From Zygnema cylindricum (Eukaryota > Streptophyta > Zygnematophyceae > Zygnematales > Zygnemataceae): DNA of 64,000 nt. Below the pieces are notes generated by a model that was given only the letters and a program-made list of their open reading frames with translations, did not search any database and was not told the origin of the DNA. Shown one piece after another: positions 42,448 to 54,377 of the stretch; position 1 is the stretch's first letter; each line of letters begins with the position of its first letter. The position numbers and the translations under genes are program-made. The stretch covers positions 310,001 through 374,000 of the forward strand of contig JBBHKE010003004.1 of the NCBI GenBank assembly GCA_037447655.1, read 5' to 3'.

Positions 42448-42452
42448 ATAAT

Positions 42453-43083
42453 ATAATTAACATTGAGGACTTTTGATGTCCCCAAAACTCCGTACATATC
42501 ACCTTTCCTCCTCGGAATTTAAAGTGACAATTTTTTCTTTTCTTTCTCCTCTTTCATCACATCATATTTTCTTTGATCTCATCTCTATCTCTATCCAAAT
42601 AGGAATCCAGATCATCCGGCAGAAGTCTTTCCTCCTTTCTACCTCTTCGTTTAGATTGCAATCACGCATCAATATACCACATCAATTTGTCGAACAATTT
42701 CGGAAATTGATCTTCCAAATTACTCGGGACTCCGTACATGCGAGGTTCTTCCTCAAATAAAACTCAAATAAAAACTGAACGGTTTCTCCAAACGAACGTC
42801 GAAGCCACCACGGGGGAAAGATTAATCCTCTTCATTTTCCCTATACACCAACCTCTCTCTTTCTCCACTTCATCTCTTATATTTTCTTCTTTCAAACCGG
42901 AACACGAATCTGATTTCTCCTGTTTTTTTTCTTCAAAATTTTATCAACTTATCCACGGAATTTCGTAGCTAAACATCCGAATTGGAAATTTTCCCGAACT
43001 TGAAACTCAAATTGAGCTCCTCGAAACTGAATTCACTCTTCCTTCTCGTTGCTAACACGTTTTTCATAAACTGAAGCATAACC
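42453..43083 (-). other. leader of an old minus-strand LTR element, no gene
   Basis: Pyrimidine-rich on the plus strand, with no recognisable protein. It lies on the element side of a PBS and joins 29947 across A6, so it is probably the internal 5' region of the element whose 3' LTR may be at 27030-28018. Confidence 0.4.
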
Positions 43084-43096
43084 GGCTCCGATACCA
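43084..43096 (-). other. primer binding site, initiator-Met tRNA type
   Basis: On the minus strand TGGTATCGGAGCC, one base from the standard TGGTATCAGAGCC type, two bases from an LTR-like end (CTCAACA). Confidence 0.7.
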
Positions 43097-43098
43097 AT

Positions 43099-43572
43099 TG
43101 TTGAGAATCGATAAAGAGCTCACAGAGATGCTCATATAAAAAATCAATATCACAGCGGAAGCTAACAAAAAATAAATCTCATAGCGGAAAACATTCTTTC
43201 ACTGCTCACAAATAAATCTTATCGCCAGAATAGAAAGTATTTTAGCTGAAGCTTTCTCCATACAAAGCTCTCACACTCACTCTCATTCTTCTCTTATTCT
43301 GACATATAACTTACATCTTACACTTCCTCCTTCCTTACTCCTCTTCTCTCCCTACATCTTAATGTGTCACGCATTAAGACACATGATGCATCTCCTCCTA
43401 TACTGGATACTAAAGTGATAGTATTACGCGCTAATATACCACCTTAACACTGACAACTCATGACCAATAACTCCACTAACTAAAAAACAGACTAGGGCGC
43501 CGAAGTCCACATGCGTACGTGCGCCTAATAAAGGCATTCAAGCGCCGAAACAAAGTGACAAGCTCTAAAACA
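43099..43572 (-). repeat. LTR of old minus-strand element, split by A5
   Basis: It begins TGTTGAGAATCG next to the PBS on the plus strand. Only the part left of A5 is clear; the rest should continue from 50013. It is CT-rich near 43270-43350. Confidence 0.5.
43568..43572. other. A5 target-site duplication, left (aaaca)
   Basis: AAACA precedes the 5' LTR; AAACG follows the 3' LTR at 50013-50017 (four of five bases match). Confidence 0.65.
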
Positions 43573-44623
43573 TGTAGAAATTAATGGTTTTAAAGTATTT
43601 TCTAGGTCTGAATAGAAATAAAGAAGCCGAGGCAGTCTGCCTCTAACTTCTCTCTCCAAACTCTCAAACTTGTCGCAGTCACTGAGAAATTGGAAAGGAA
43701 GCTAGAGCCATGGCTACCTAGGATATCCTGAGGTTTACGGGAAATTTATACTAGTTAGGGAGGAGATTATTTAGTAAAAGGTGTATGCCGGCCACAGGAT
43801 TTGATCCTAGTACCTACCGGCCGACAGATAGTAGATAGCCGGTAGCCTTAGCCGTTAGGTCTAGAAGTAGTCTTACATAGTATATAGTACGATAATGATT
43901 TAAACATGTACACGTAGGATAAATCATTTAACTATAACTGTTAACGGGATACATAGATATGGTAGTGTAAAAGTACAAATTGCGGTACGGATAAGAAATC
44001 AATACCGCGCATTGATTTCGTAAGCGAAACAAATACCGCGCATGTATTTATTACGGCTACGATCAAATGCGAGTTTAATCGGACGGCCGGAATTAGCGCC
44101 GAGATCGCGGAAGAAGAATTCGGCGGTTTGTGGGCATCACCACATCGAATGCCACGTGGCGATGTCATATTGGAGCGCGGCATCTCCGAGGATTAAAGGA
44201 GCGAATCCGGATATTCCACGTGTGGACATTTAGGCCATGTCGTACAATGTCCGTACATAAAGTACACCGGCAGCTGTACTTTTGCGTACGGAACTAAAAT
44301 CTGATTGGTTTCGTACATCAGAAGATAGAGTCTGTGAGAGAAATAGGACTTAGAAAAATTAGAAGATAGGACCCTCTCTCCCACAGAGCTTCTGTACAAA
44401 AGGTCAACTTTGACCCTCCATAACTTACTGCTCAGGGGAGCAAATTCAGAGATTTTTTTGCTATCGACTCAAGGGAGTCTTGTCTTCACAGGGTGAAGTT
44501 GGTCAGAGTTTTTGTCTGTCAAGGTGGCAGTTATTTTTGCCGAAACACAAAGGGGTCAAGGTTATCCTATAGGCTTCTTGGAAGCTGTCCACTCTGAGGA
44601 CTTATGGAGGTCTCAGAGTTTCA
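43573..44623 (+). repeat. A5 5' LTR
   Basis: TGTAGAAATTAATGG ... GAGTTTCA. It contains the tRNA-like segment (43785-43870, opposite strand), the GCGC inverted-repeat module (43980-44045), a CCACGTGGC box near 44153 and GTAC repeats at 44250-44290. The ATG at 44604, 20 bases from its end, opens Gag. Confidence 0.92.
43785..43870 (-). other. tRNA-like segment within A5 5' LTR (antisense)
   Basis: CTAGGATCAAATCCTGT arm between GGCCGG-rich pairing flanks; a TAACGGCTAAGGCTACCGG stretch lies on the 5' side. Confidence 0.45.
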
Positions 44624-46145
44624 GGTTATGGGCCCACCCTCTAGGGAACCAATCTTTAATGGAACTGGTTGCATATACTGGGAAAGTATGATGATAGGAG
44701 CTCTATGCGAAAAAAAGTTTTGGGGGATAGTGAGTGGACGGTTGGGGCGCCCATCAAGTCTTGGAATTCCTCCGGGGTTTGAAAGAAGCAGATTCACCAG
44801 CAAAGAGGATCCACCTTCAACGGAGGAAACAAAAGAAGGAGAGGTGGTGGACAAAGGAAGGGAGAAGGAGGCGACCACACCAATAGCAACTGGTTCGGCA
44901 TTCATGTCACCTATTCCGAGGAACGAGGAGAATGATACTGAAACCTGGGACTTCAACAATATGGCGGCAAAGCACTTCATCCTACGCCATCTCACTCAAG
45001 GACTTGCATGTCCTCATTTGCAGGTAGAAAGGGCATCCGATCTTTGGATGGCTCTCATAGAGATGTACCGAAGTGGTACGATTCAGCAACAACAGTTGGC
45101 TGATCAGAAAGTTAAGGAGTATGTATACAAAGGGGGAAATATGTTGGATTTTTGCAATGAGCTTGCTACACTCTTCATGGAGCTAAAGAGTGCGAGGAAA
45201 GTTTTTAGTGAAAAAGAAAAGGTTAACTGTTTACTGATGAAGTTACCTGATGAGTTCGAGAACATAGTCAACCGTGTGCAGGACTTGCCGTACGCAAGGT
45301 GGATATGGAACTCAGTGGTAGGGATGATTCTCATTCGAGAGAATACGATTGAGATCCGAAGGGGAGGAAAGAGTGGCCAAGCCTTGGCAACACCGACTGA
45401 CTACAGGAACAAGTATTCCCGGAAACCAGTCGGAAACTATGGGGGTAGGGAGCAGAAAAAACAAGCTGGCGAGTTCGAACCAAGGGCTCCCAAAGGTTTA
45501 TGTCATTTTTGTAAGAAACCGGGGCACTATATGGCAGAGTGCACTAAGCTAACCGAGCTTCGGTTAAAGGAGGGGCTGACTAGTGGTACCCCGAGAGGAA
45601 AGAAAAAGGCCCTTGTCACACAAGTACTTCAGGCAGAATCCGAGGACGAGGACAATGAGCTCATTTTGGATGAGGAGTTGGAGGCGAAAAATGAGGTTGA
45701 AATTCCACGAAGGCAGAAATGTGCTTACGGTGGATTGAAAGGTGAAGCAGGCTGAATTATAGATTCGGGTGCCTCCATGCACATGTGTAAGGATAGGCAC
45801 CTGTTCACTAAGATAAGAAAGATTCCCACCGTAGAGATAGAGTACGGGGATGGGAGGATAGTCACCACTACTCTTGTAGGATCGGTAGATCTGAAAGTGT
45901 TAGTAGAAGGAAAGACATCTATATTAACATTCTCCGATGTATTGTTTATTCCGGAGCTGAACAAAAACCTTAATTCTACATCTATATTAGATGATAAGGG
46001 TTTTTTCACTAGCACTAGGGAAGGAGTCTTTACTGCTAGTTTTGAGGAGGATGTCTATTTCATTGCTGAGAAAGGTAGCCATGGGATGTTTAGGCTGATC
46101 TTAAGTAATGAAACGAAGAAAACTTTATTATGCTGGTGTTCATGA
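44604..46145 (+). pseudogene. A5 gag and protease (one TGA, then frameshift)
   Basis: Gag opens MEVSEFQVMGPPSREPIFNG, its first six codons lying in the LTR. It continues with WESMMIGALCEKKFWGIVSG, the UBN2-like capsid (NMAAKHFILRHLTQGLACPH, YKGGNMLDFCNELATLFMEL) and NSVVGMILIRENTIEIRRGG. Zinc knuckle CHFCKKPGHYMAEC lies at about 45501-45542. An acidic segment ESEDEDNELILDEELE and the protease IIDSGASMHMCKDRHLF follow. TGA at 45753-45755 replaces the Trp (TGG in A4) right before IIDSGA. The frame then continues to about 46110, where a run of A shifts it into the integrase frame. Capsid and protease of this copy would be separated, so it is probably not autonomous. Confidence 0.92.
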
Positions 46146-47925
46146 TATTATGATGTGGCATAAGAGGCTTGGGCATGTGAATCTAGATAAGTTAAGAGAG
46201 ATGAAAAAGATGGGAGTGGTGGAAGGGATTCAGTTCAGTGAGAGTGATGATATAAGTGATTGTAGTGGATGTGCTCAAGGTAAACCACACAGATTTCCCT
46301 TTCCTAAAACAGCCACCTATAAGGGAGAAAAAATTCTAGATCTAGTACACACAGATATTTGCGGACCGGCTAGAGTGCCCTCACCGGGGGGGAAGAGATT
46401 TATGATGACTATAACTGATGATTGGTCTCGGTATTCTCGGGTGTATTTTTTGAAAAACAAGTCAGAAGCTCAGGATTGTTTTAGACAATATAAAGCATGG
46501 AGCGAAAAACTCCATCAAACTCCAATCAAGAGAGTAAGGAGTGACAATGGTGGAGAGTATACTTCTAACCAGTTTGAGGATTTTTTGAGGGAAGATGGGG
46601 TTCAACACCAAAAGACAGTTCCTGAAAATCCGGGACAGAATGAGGTAGCTGAAAGGTTAAATAGAACACTAAGTGATAATGCTAGAAGTATGTTGTCGAA
46701 TAAGAAGATAGGAAAAAGGTTTTGGGCAGAAGCAATGAACTATGCTAATTACCTCAAAAATAGAGTTCTTACTTCGGCTATAAAAGATCAAACACCTTAT
46801 GAGAGATGGACAGGCCGGAAACCAGACTTATCTCATTTAAAGGTTTTCTGTTGTCAAGTATTCAGTCTAGATACAGATCGGTCTAATTGGAAGCTAGATC
46901 CTAAAGGAAAATCACGATACTTATTAGGATATAATGAGGATGTTGAAGGATATAGAGTTTATGATCTAAAAAGAGAAGATATAATCTTAGTAAAGCATCT
47001 AGTAGTTATGGATGAAGGAAAGTCTGTGGATCCCTTCAAATATACAAAGTCAGTAAAAATCAGATTTGAGTCAGAAAATTCCGATGACTTTGAGCTCCCT
47101 AACTATCCGGGTTTTAGAGACGATGACATTCTTGCAGGTACAAATCAGACCGAAAAGGACTCGGCTGTGGAAACTCCAGTAACAACTCTACCCGAAGCGG
47201 AAGACGTATTGGAAATCGATTCGGAATCAACGGATAGGGGAGAAGCTGAGTTTGTTCGAAAGAATCCACGAGAACCATCTATTCCGGCCTCAGATTTTGA
47301 GGGGGGAAGGAGAAGTAGCAAAAAACTGCAAGAAAAACATGTTATTAACAAGGTAACTAAACTATCTCATCAAGATGAACCTCAAACTTATGGAGAGGCG
47401 ATGACTTGTCCAGAAAGAAACCGGTGGAAGACAGCCATCAATGAGGAGATGGCCTCAATTATAGCAGCCGATACTTGGGAGCTGGTGGATTGTCCACCTA
47501 ACCGAAAACCAATCGGTTGTAAGTGGGTTTTCAAATTAAAACTGAACCCATATAACACAATCGAGCGCTACAAGGCCGGATTAGTGGCAAAGGGATTTAC
47601 ACAAAAGGAGGGAATTCACTACGAAGAAACCTTTGCCCCGGTGGTCAGATTTCCCTCCGTCCGCATACTTCTCAGCCTGGCAGCAGCGGAAGACATGGAA
47701 GTGCACCAGATGGACATCAAAACAGCCTTTTTGCATGGAGAATTGGAAAAGGAGATCTTCATGCGACAACCCGAAGGGTTTGTGGAGGAAGGAGAGGAGA
47801 GTAAGGTATGCCGACTGATTAAATCTCTTTATGGTTTGAAACAGGCGCCTCGACAGTGGAATAAGAAGCTGGAAGGGATATATCCGGATCAGCTCAGATC
47901 ACTCAATCTATGTTTTAGAAGATAA
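46108..47925 (+). pseudogene. A5 integrase and reverse transcriptase
   Basis: A 605-codon frame. The pre-integrase zinc region has MMWHKRLGHVNLDKLREMKK and CSGCAQGKPHRFPF. The integrase core has DLVHTDICGPARVPSPGGKR, TITDDWSRYSRVYFLKNKSE, VRSDNGGEYTSNQFEDFL and GQNEVAERLNRTL, holding the catalytic D, D and E. The C-terminal part reads KVFCCQVFSLDTDRS and YRVYDLKREDIILVKHLVVM. After an acidic linker the RT begins ERNRWKTAINEEMASIIAAD and has TWELVDCPPNRKPIGCKWVF, KEGIHYEETFAPVVRFPSV, DIKTAFLHGELEKEIFMRQP and SLYGLKQAPRQWNKKL. A deletion near 47870 shifts the frame before the YVDD box, which is still readable at about 47950 in another frame, followed by a TAA. Confidence 0.93.
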
Positions 47926-47983
47926 GGAAGGTTTTATATTTATTGCAATTTATGTTGATGATTTGCTTGTTTTAAGTTAATCA

Positions 47984-48946
47984 ATGGAAAAAATTAATAA
48001 ACTGAAAACCGATCTTAAGGGGAGATTTGAAATGAAGGATATGGGGGAAGCAAAATATATTTTGGGAATTCAAGTAGAGAGAGACCGAAAAAGAAAAATT
48101 ATAAGATTGACTCAAAAGGAAGCAATACGGAACATGCTTGAAAAAATTCAAAAAGATAAAGCTAATAGTTGTACAACTCCAATGGAGTTGAAGAAGGGAA
48201 GTGAGGGGAGTGAGGAAGAAGGAGTCATAGTCTTAGACGAGGAATTATCTCCTGAAGAACAGAAGTTCATGCAGACTATTCCTTACAGACAAGTAGTGGG
48301 AAGTCTAATCTATTTTATGAATTGTACCCGGCCGGATTTAGCTGCAGCTGTAAGAGTGCTGAGTAGAAGTCTAAATGCTCCCACTAAGAGGGATTGGGAG
48401 GCAGCTAAGAGAGTCCTTAGATACTTGATAGGAACTAGGGATCTATGGTTGCATTTGGGTGGGGAGAATACTGACATCACTACTTGGAGTGATTCTAGTT
48501 ATGGTGATGCTCCGATGAGGAGATGCACTTCTGGATATGTATTATATGTGGGTGATGGGGCTTGCTGTTGGAGTAGCAAACAGCAAAAGGTTATTGATCA
48601 GTCCACCATGGTGGCTGAGTATATGGCCTCTTGCTCTGCTGTAAAAGAATTGATGTGGGTCAAGTCTTTGCTTGGTGAGCTTGGTCATCTTAAGAGTGGT
48701 GTGCATAAAATATTTTGTGATAATCAGGCAGCAATTGCTATTTCTGCCAATCCTAAACATCATTATAAAGCCAAACACATGGACATCAGACTCAGCTTTG
48801 TTAGAGAGAAAGTAGAAAATAAAATAATCAGTTTAGAGTACCAACCAGATAGTGAGATGGTAGCAGATATGATGACCAAATCTGTGCCTTCCCCTAAGCT
48901 AATTTTTTGCAAGGAGAAGTGTGGTCTGAAATTAAAGATTGACTAG
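47984..48946 (+). pseudogene. A5 RT end and RNase H
   Basis: A 320-codon frame with the RT thumb (LKGRFEMKDMGEAKYILGIQ, LTQKEAIRNMLEK) and RNase H: PYRQVVGSLIYFMNCTRPDL, TTWSDSSYGDAPMRRCTSGY, AEYMASCSAVKELMWVKSLL, FCDNQAAIAISANPKHHYKA and KHMDIRLSFVREKVENK. It ends MMTKSVPSPKLIFCKEKCG, with stop near 48946. In the usual STMEAEY motif Glu is Val here (STMVAEY), which hits an active-site acid, so RNase H is likely dead. The polypurine tract AAATAAGGGGAG leads to the 3' LTR. Confidence 0.93.
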
Positions 48947-48959
48947 AAAATAAGGGGAG

Positions 48960-50012
48960 TGTAGAAATTAATGGTTTTAAAGTATTTTCTAGGTCTGAAT
49001 AGAAATAAAGAAGCCGAGGCAGTCTACCTCTAACTTCTCTCTCCAAACTCTCAAACTTGTCGCAGTCACTGAGAAATTGGAGAGGAAGCTAGAGCCATGG
49101 CTACCTAGGCTATCTTGAGGTTTACGGGAAATTTATACTAGTTAGGGAGGAGATTATTTAGTAAAAGGTGTATGCCGGCCACAGGATTTGATCCTAGTAC
49201 CTGCCGGCCGACAGATAGTAGATAGCCGGTAGCCTTAGCCGTAAGGTCTAGAAGTAGTCTTACATAGTATATAGTACGATAATGATTTAAACATGTACAC
49301 GTAGGATAAATCATTTAACTATAACTGTTAACGGGATACATAGATATGGTAGTGTAAAAGTACGAATTGCGGTACGGATAAGAAATCAATACCGCGCATT
49401 GATTTCGTAAGCGAAACAAATACCGCGCATGTATTTATTACGGCTACGATCAAATGCGAGTTTAATCGGACGGCCAGAATTAGCGCCGAGATCGCGGAAG
49501 GAGAATTCGGCGGTTTGTGGGCATCACCACATCGGATGACACGTGGCGATGTCACATTGGAGCGCGGCATCTCCGAGGATTAAAGGAGCGAATCCGGATA
49601 TTCCACGTGTGGACATTTAGGCCATGTCGTACAATGTCCGTACATAAAGTACACCGGCAGCTGTACTTTTGCGTACGGAACTGAAATCTGATTGGTTATG
49701 TACATCAGTAGATAGAGTCTGTGAGAGAAATAGGACTTAGAAAAATTAGAAGATAGGACCCTCTCTCCCAGAGAGCTTCTGTACAAAAGGTCAACTTTGA
49801 CCCTCCATAACTTACTGCTCAGGGGAGCAAATTCAGAGGTTCTTTTTGCTATCGACTCAAGGGAGTCTTGTCTTCACAGGGGTGAAGTTGCTCAGAGATT
49901 TTGTCTGTCAGGGTGGCAGTTATTTTTGCCGAAACACAAAGGGGTCAGGGTTATCCTAGAGGCTTCTTGGAAGCTGTCCACTTTAAGGACTTATGGAGGT
50001 CTCAGAGTTTCC
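48960..50012 (+). repeat. A5 3' LTR
   Basis: It starts TGTAGAAATTAATGG and ends GAGTTTCC, where the last base of the expected CA is changed to C. The rest aligns with 43573-44623 with few differences. Confidence 0.92.
49173..49258 (-). other. tRNA-like segment within A5 3' LTR (antisense)
   Basis: CTAGGATCAAATCCTGT arm and flanks as in the 5' LTR. Confidence 0.45.
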
Positions 50013-50974
50013 AAACGCACTAGACACACACAGCGCACTAAATATCATAGCCACCGTTGAAGACAATACAAATTTGACGAAACCAAACTGAACCATCACA
50101 CACGTAAATAAACAATGTACCGGCTGGTAATGAACCGTCATACATTAAACGAACTAAAGGTACTCCGATGCAAATAGCGAAACCATACACAAAATTGAAT
50201 CGCGCCATGCGAACGAAACGTCAACGAATCCGCGGACGACCCATTCTTCACATCGAACCAAAACATGGTTTTGGCTGACCCGCCAATTCTCCCAATAATC
50301 CTAACAGTACGGACAACAAAATTTATGTATTACAGAGGCCTTTGTTACATCGCGTATCGTTTGTAAATAAGTTTTTACATACGTGTTCTGATTTGAGTAG
50401 CTACACGTAAGTTGACGATCAATCTCTAAAATCGTCAAAGATTTAGAAATTGACCATTTTCGTATGGAAATCCGTACTTGCGTATTACGTACATCTACTT
50501 CACAAGTGTACTGCGTCAATGTACCTCAGCAATCTCCTTCACTCTATTGACTTTCAGGAAAAAACCATATTTCTTTTCAGCAAAGATTTTACGGTCACCT
50601 TGTCCGAAGGCACGTGACTTTGGAGACCTGTGATTTATTTTTTATTTTTTTTATAGCTTCGATATATTGGCGATACGATTTATTGGCGATATATTGGTAA
50701 TACATCGCGATATTTACCTTTTCGATTTTTCGAAGCGATATAAAGATTATCAAGTACTTGAAATTTGATACATATCGAATATCGGTAAATGGTCCTCGAT
50801 ACCCAACACTACTGCTTGATATATTGATTTCCCGATCGAAGCGTTCGAAATTCGATTCGTGAGTACACATTTTGTGTTCGTTTGTAGATCTGTACTTTTG
50901 GAGTATTCGCGTTTGGCGCCCGAAATGTACGACTTCGTTTCGCATGTGTTGCTTTGTTTTCTTTTTTAAGTATT
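50013..50974. other. old repeat DNA, no gene
   Basis: The left part should continue the LTR split by A5. 50640-50812 is rich in GATAT and CGATA and ends CTCGATACCCAACACTA, close to the hAT-type terminus CCGATACACAACACTA at 62290-62305. 50840-50945 is related in inverse to 27720-27850 (GTACGACTTCGTTTCG). No coding frame was recognised. Confidence 0.45.
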
Positions 50975-51485
50975 TACCATAGTTCACAGTAGGTGAAAGT
51001 AGACCTATACAATATGCCTATTGTATGTAAATCATACAATATGACCTTAAGACCCATATTGTATTGGTCGCAAAATGAAAAAAAATAGTAACAGGGTTGA
51101 GTTGCACATCGATCGATAGAGAATTAAACGTCATGTCTAAATTTTGAAAAACATTTGGACAAAAAAAATAAAATTTGTGAGTTTTGAGGTATTTTTTATT
51201 TAACCCGTCAAATTTGGACGATCGGACGGTCTCTGATCAAAGTAGCGATGCAAGAAGATCACATGAAAAGCCCATAACACAACTCATCCCACGCTGAGTC
51301 AGTTCGCTGAAATTTCGTCTAGCAGCGTGCGCTGTACTATGATCATAAGTCAGATTCGTACGTTCGTACAAAAGTTTGCACAAACGCACACACATACAGT
51401 ATGCCTACTCTGCGCGAGTTTTGTGCCAAGTTTTGTGCGCCTACCAAAGGCCTACCATAAAAACGCCTACTTTTGAACTATGCTA
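50975..51485. mobile_element. TIR element (MITE-like), about 510 bp
   Basis: The left end TACCATAGTTCACAGTAGG and the right end, reverse complemented, TAGCATAGTTCAAAAGTAGG are near-perfect terminal inverted repeats. The last 137 bp recur at 54241-54377. No coding capacity; target duplication unclear. Confidence 0.6.
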
Positions 51486-51495
51486 AAGATCTACA

Positions 51496-51936
51496 CTAAG
51501 CAACCTTGTAAGTCCCACAAGGCCGAGGGATCACGTTGAGGGAGGTCCTGAACATGTCGACAATAAAAAGAAGTAATGAATGAAGCAGGAGGGCTCCCTT
51601 AACGCTCGAACAAGCGCCAACAACAAGCACGGAGAAAATCGTCCAAAGCAACACCCAAACAACCAACTCTCTCGATCGCCATTGGAATACATTCATCCAT
51701 ATCACAATCCTTTTTAGCCGCGTCACGGGCGGCCACTCCAACATGTCAAGCCGCTTGACCAACAAATGCATATGAGGCAGGGTTCGCCAAAACAATGAAT
51801 ATGCAATGTGCACAATCAAATAGTCCAATATCAAACTGGCATGAAGGAATAATATGAGAAACCCCCCGACGAACAGAATATCCCGCTTCACAAGCGATAA
51901 TCCCAGTGGTGCCGCGAACACTGTCGTGCACCTGAA
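51496..51936 (-). other. open frame with hydrophobic segments, unknown
   Basis: A 146-codon frame on the minus strand without an ATG near its start. It shows several hydrophobic runs (ILFVGGFLILFLHASLILDY; VVWVLLWTIFSVLVVGAC). I recognise no family. The absence of a start codon, of a spliced context and of neighbours makes a gene doubtful; it may be a chance frame or an old exon. Confidence 0.2.
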
Positions 51937-51985
51937 TCAACTCGCCCCCTTGGGAGCAACGAAGCAAATGGATGCCACCAGTAAC

Positions 51986-52095
51986 ACGGTCACACGACAA
52001 ACAAGAGATCCAAGCAAAGATGGATGGGGTAGGCCAAGCCACGGTCACACGGCAAACAAGAGATCCAAGCAAAGATGGATGGGGTAGGCCAAGCC
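51986..52095. repeat. 55-bp tandem duplication
   Basis: ACGGTCACACGACAAACAAG ... GGGTAGGCCAAGCC occurs twice in direct succession with a single difference (GAC/GGC) seen, so the duplication is recent. Confidence 0.9.
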
Positions 52096-54137
52096 AGAAC
52101 TTCGGAAACGTGATGAATTGTGTTGGCGTGAAACGTAGTGTGGATTATATTAGGTGTATATACAAAAGGTGCTCACCAAAGTATTTGACTGCCCTAAGCC
52201 AGTTACCTTACAATTTTTCCTCCGTGGGTGTAACACCATTAGCTTACTGTATATCGTTATTTTGACCAACATATGCATGGATGCATGGATTAATGACTTT
52301 TTACTTTCATGCCAAAAAGAAGAAAAGTTTGTAACTTGTAAAAAATTATAGTGTTACACTGATGCACTGCTTAAGCGTACGCTTATTGAAATTAGAAATC
52401 ATGAGAAAATAGACGACGATTTGTTCTCTTTTTGTACTTGACTTTTGTGTAGAGAAAATCCAGGGTAAAATATCTCTAATACTAGTGTTGCTTATAGGTG
52501 GCTTTAGATCGTTAATCGATGTGGTCCTTGTGTCGAGTGATACATTGTTATCATGCATAGTTTGCAGAATATCACAATACACGATATCGGCGCTAAAACG
52601 ATAAAATCTATTGAAACTTGCAAAGTGTTTTAGTTTCTGTCTAATAAATTGGCCAATGCGACCAAAATTCTTTATACTTGTACATGTTTATGTGAATCAA
52701 AATTTTTGTGGATGGACAATGGTGGTTTCAAAAGACTTTGCTTCGTATTATTATTAAAAAAAAAATTGTACTTTTCCGGCATGTATGACGCATTTTACTC
52801 TGCTCTAATTTATGTGTGGCTCCTAATCGGGGTATTCGGTACGTACTGGGAAAAGGAACTGCAATATTTAACAATATCGTATAAAGAGATCGCATGGTCG
52901 TATCTTTGTTTTTGTTGCCACGTGGGCTAGGGAACTGTGCAACGACACAAAAAAAATTACATTTTTGTGGTCGGAATGTCAATTCGCGATACAATAATTT
53001 TGAAAACCAGCGTACTGAAACTACTAACAAACTGTCAACAAAAACTCTATAGCATACATCATACTCCCATTTCCCACGAATTGATCCTCGGGGTTGCTTT
53101 TCATAGATATTAAAGTGTGTTGGGGTTGGGGTTGTAGTTTTGGTTTGAGTGAGTTGCGGTGTTTTTTACTCTGGGTGCTTTTATTTTACTTGCCACTTTT
53201 TTGAGTTCGCGTTGCATTCTTGTTTATATTGCCTTGTTTGTAGTTTTTCAGTTTTGGCCATGCCACCCCTTTTGTACCCCTGGACTAAGATGGTTTAACA
53301 CCTTGCTTTTTAATTCAGTCTGTTATTATTGTTCATGGAAAGGGAATTGATTAGCGCATGCATCATTATACTTGGGCGCAAGCGGGTACATCTGCTTGTC
53401 CAAAATAGTACAATTTAAGTACACGCGAGTACAAATTACGTACACGTGAGTGCAAAGTTGGTACCGTTGAGTCGCCATCCACTGAAGAGCTTTGACTTGC
53501 AAAGGAGTGGAATGAACCTGTAAAGATTTTGTCGCACTTGTGAACATCAACCGTCATAAAAAATCAACAAACCACACGGCCCACCAAATTTTATGCTAAC
53601 AACATTGCGACGACCGCATGTAAGTAAAAGTGTTGCACGCAAACCTACTTTCTCATTACGTTAACTTCAGTGTAAAGCACAAGGCTTTTAACTTACCAAA
53701 TACTTGTATGGGTGTACGTTTTCTTTTCACATACTCTATTTGTATCGTGTCCTGCTTCTTTTTCGTACAAGACTTTTATTACTTTAATTTTGAGTAGTTT
53801 CATTTCATGTCATTCCTTAATCTGCATGAAGTTCAATGTGATGTTTCGCAAATTAGATTTCAATTTTGCGGCTAAGTTAAAAGCCAACCTATGAGAACAC
53901 TATGTAGTTCAAATAGCTCTTGTCCACTAATTCGGTGAGAAAGTGGGCTTCTTAATTGATTGAATTAAAAAATATATATATTCCTTTTTACTTTGGCAAT
54001 TTAGGAAGTCAATTTAACACTCACGGGCAGATGGAGCAAAAACCAAACAGTGAGATCAAAACCTCCATTGCCATCATCAAAGGAGACTTAGACACACACG
54101 CAAAAAAACACACGAGAAAGACCACTACTTGCAAGTA

Positions 54138-54138
<1 letters not shown>
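52096..54138. other. intergenic, nothing recognised
   Basis: Short frames only, and no repeat termini or RNA genes noticed. 53390-53470 has GTACACGTGAG-type words repeated three times. Confidence 0.4.

Positions 54139-54189
<51 letters not shown>
54139..54189. repeat. (AT)n microsatellite
   Basis: About 25 AT units, directly left of an assembly gap. Confidence 0.95.
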
Positions 54190-54192
<3 letters not shown>

Positions 54193-54203
54193 AATAGAAG
54201 AGG

Positions 54204-54213
54204 NNNNNNNNNN
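54204..54213. other. assembly gap, 10 N
   Basis: Ten undetermined bases beside the microsatellite; the true size may differ. Confidence 0.99.
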
Positions 54214-54240
54214 TTTGTTTGTTTAATGGTAGTGTACATA

Positions 54241-54377
54241 CGTCAGATTCGTACGTTCGTACAAGAGTGTGCACAACGCACACACATACAGTATGCCTAC
54301 TCTACGCGAGTTTTGTGCCAAGTTTTGTGCGCCTACCAAAGGCCTACCATAAAAACGCCTACTTTTGAACTATGGTA
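54241..54377. repeat. second copy of the TIR element end
   Basis: It matches 51349-51485 over 137 bases with few changes and ends TGAACTATGGTA, the complement of the TIR. The other end is absent or lies in the gap. Confidence 0.8.

Larger units (their letters stand above)
43573..50012 (+). mobile_element. A5: near-complete family A copia element
   Basis: A 6.44 kb element with LTRs of about 1.05 kb that look about 98% identical by eye, a near-perfect 5-bp target duplication, and gag-protease-integrase-RT-RNase H in the Ty1/copia order. It carries only a few lesions (TGA at 45753, a frameshift near 46110, a short deletion/frameshift near 47870). It is the best reference copy of the family in the window. 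Confidence 0.95.
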
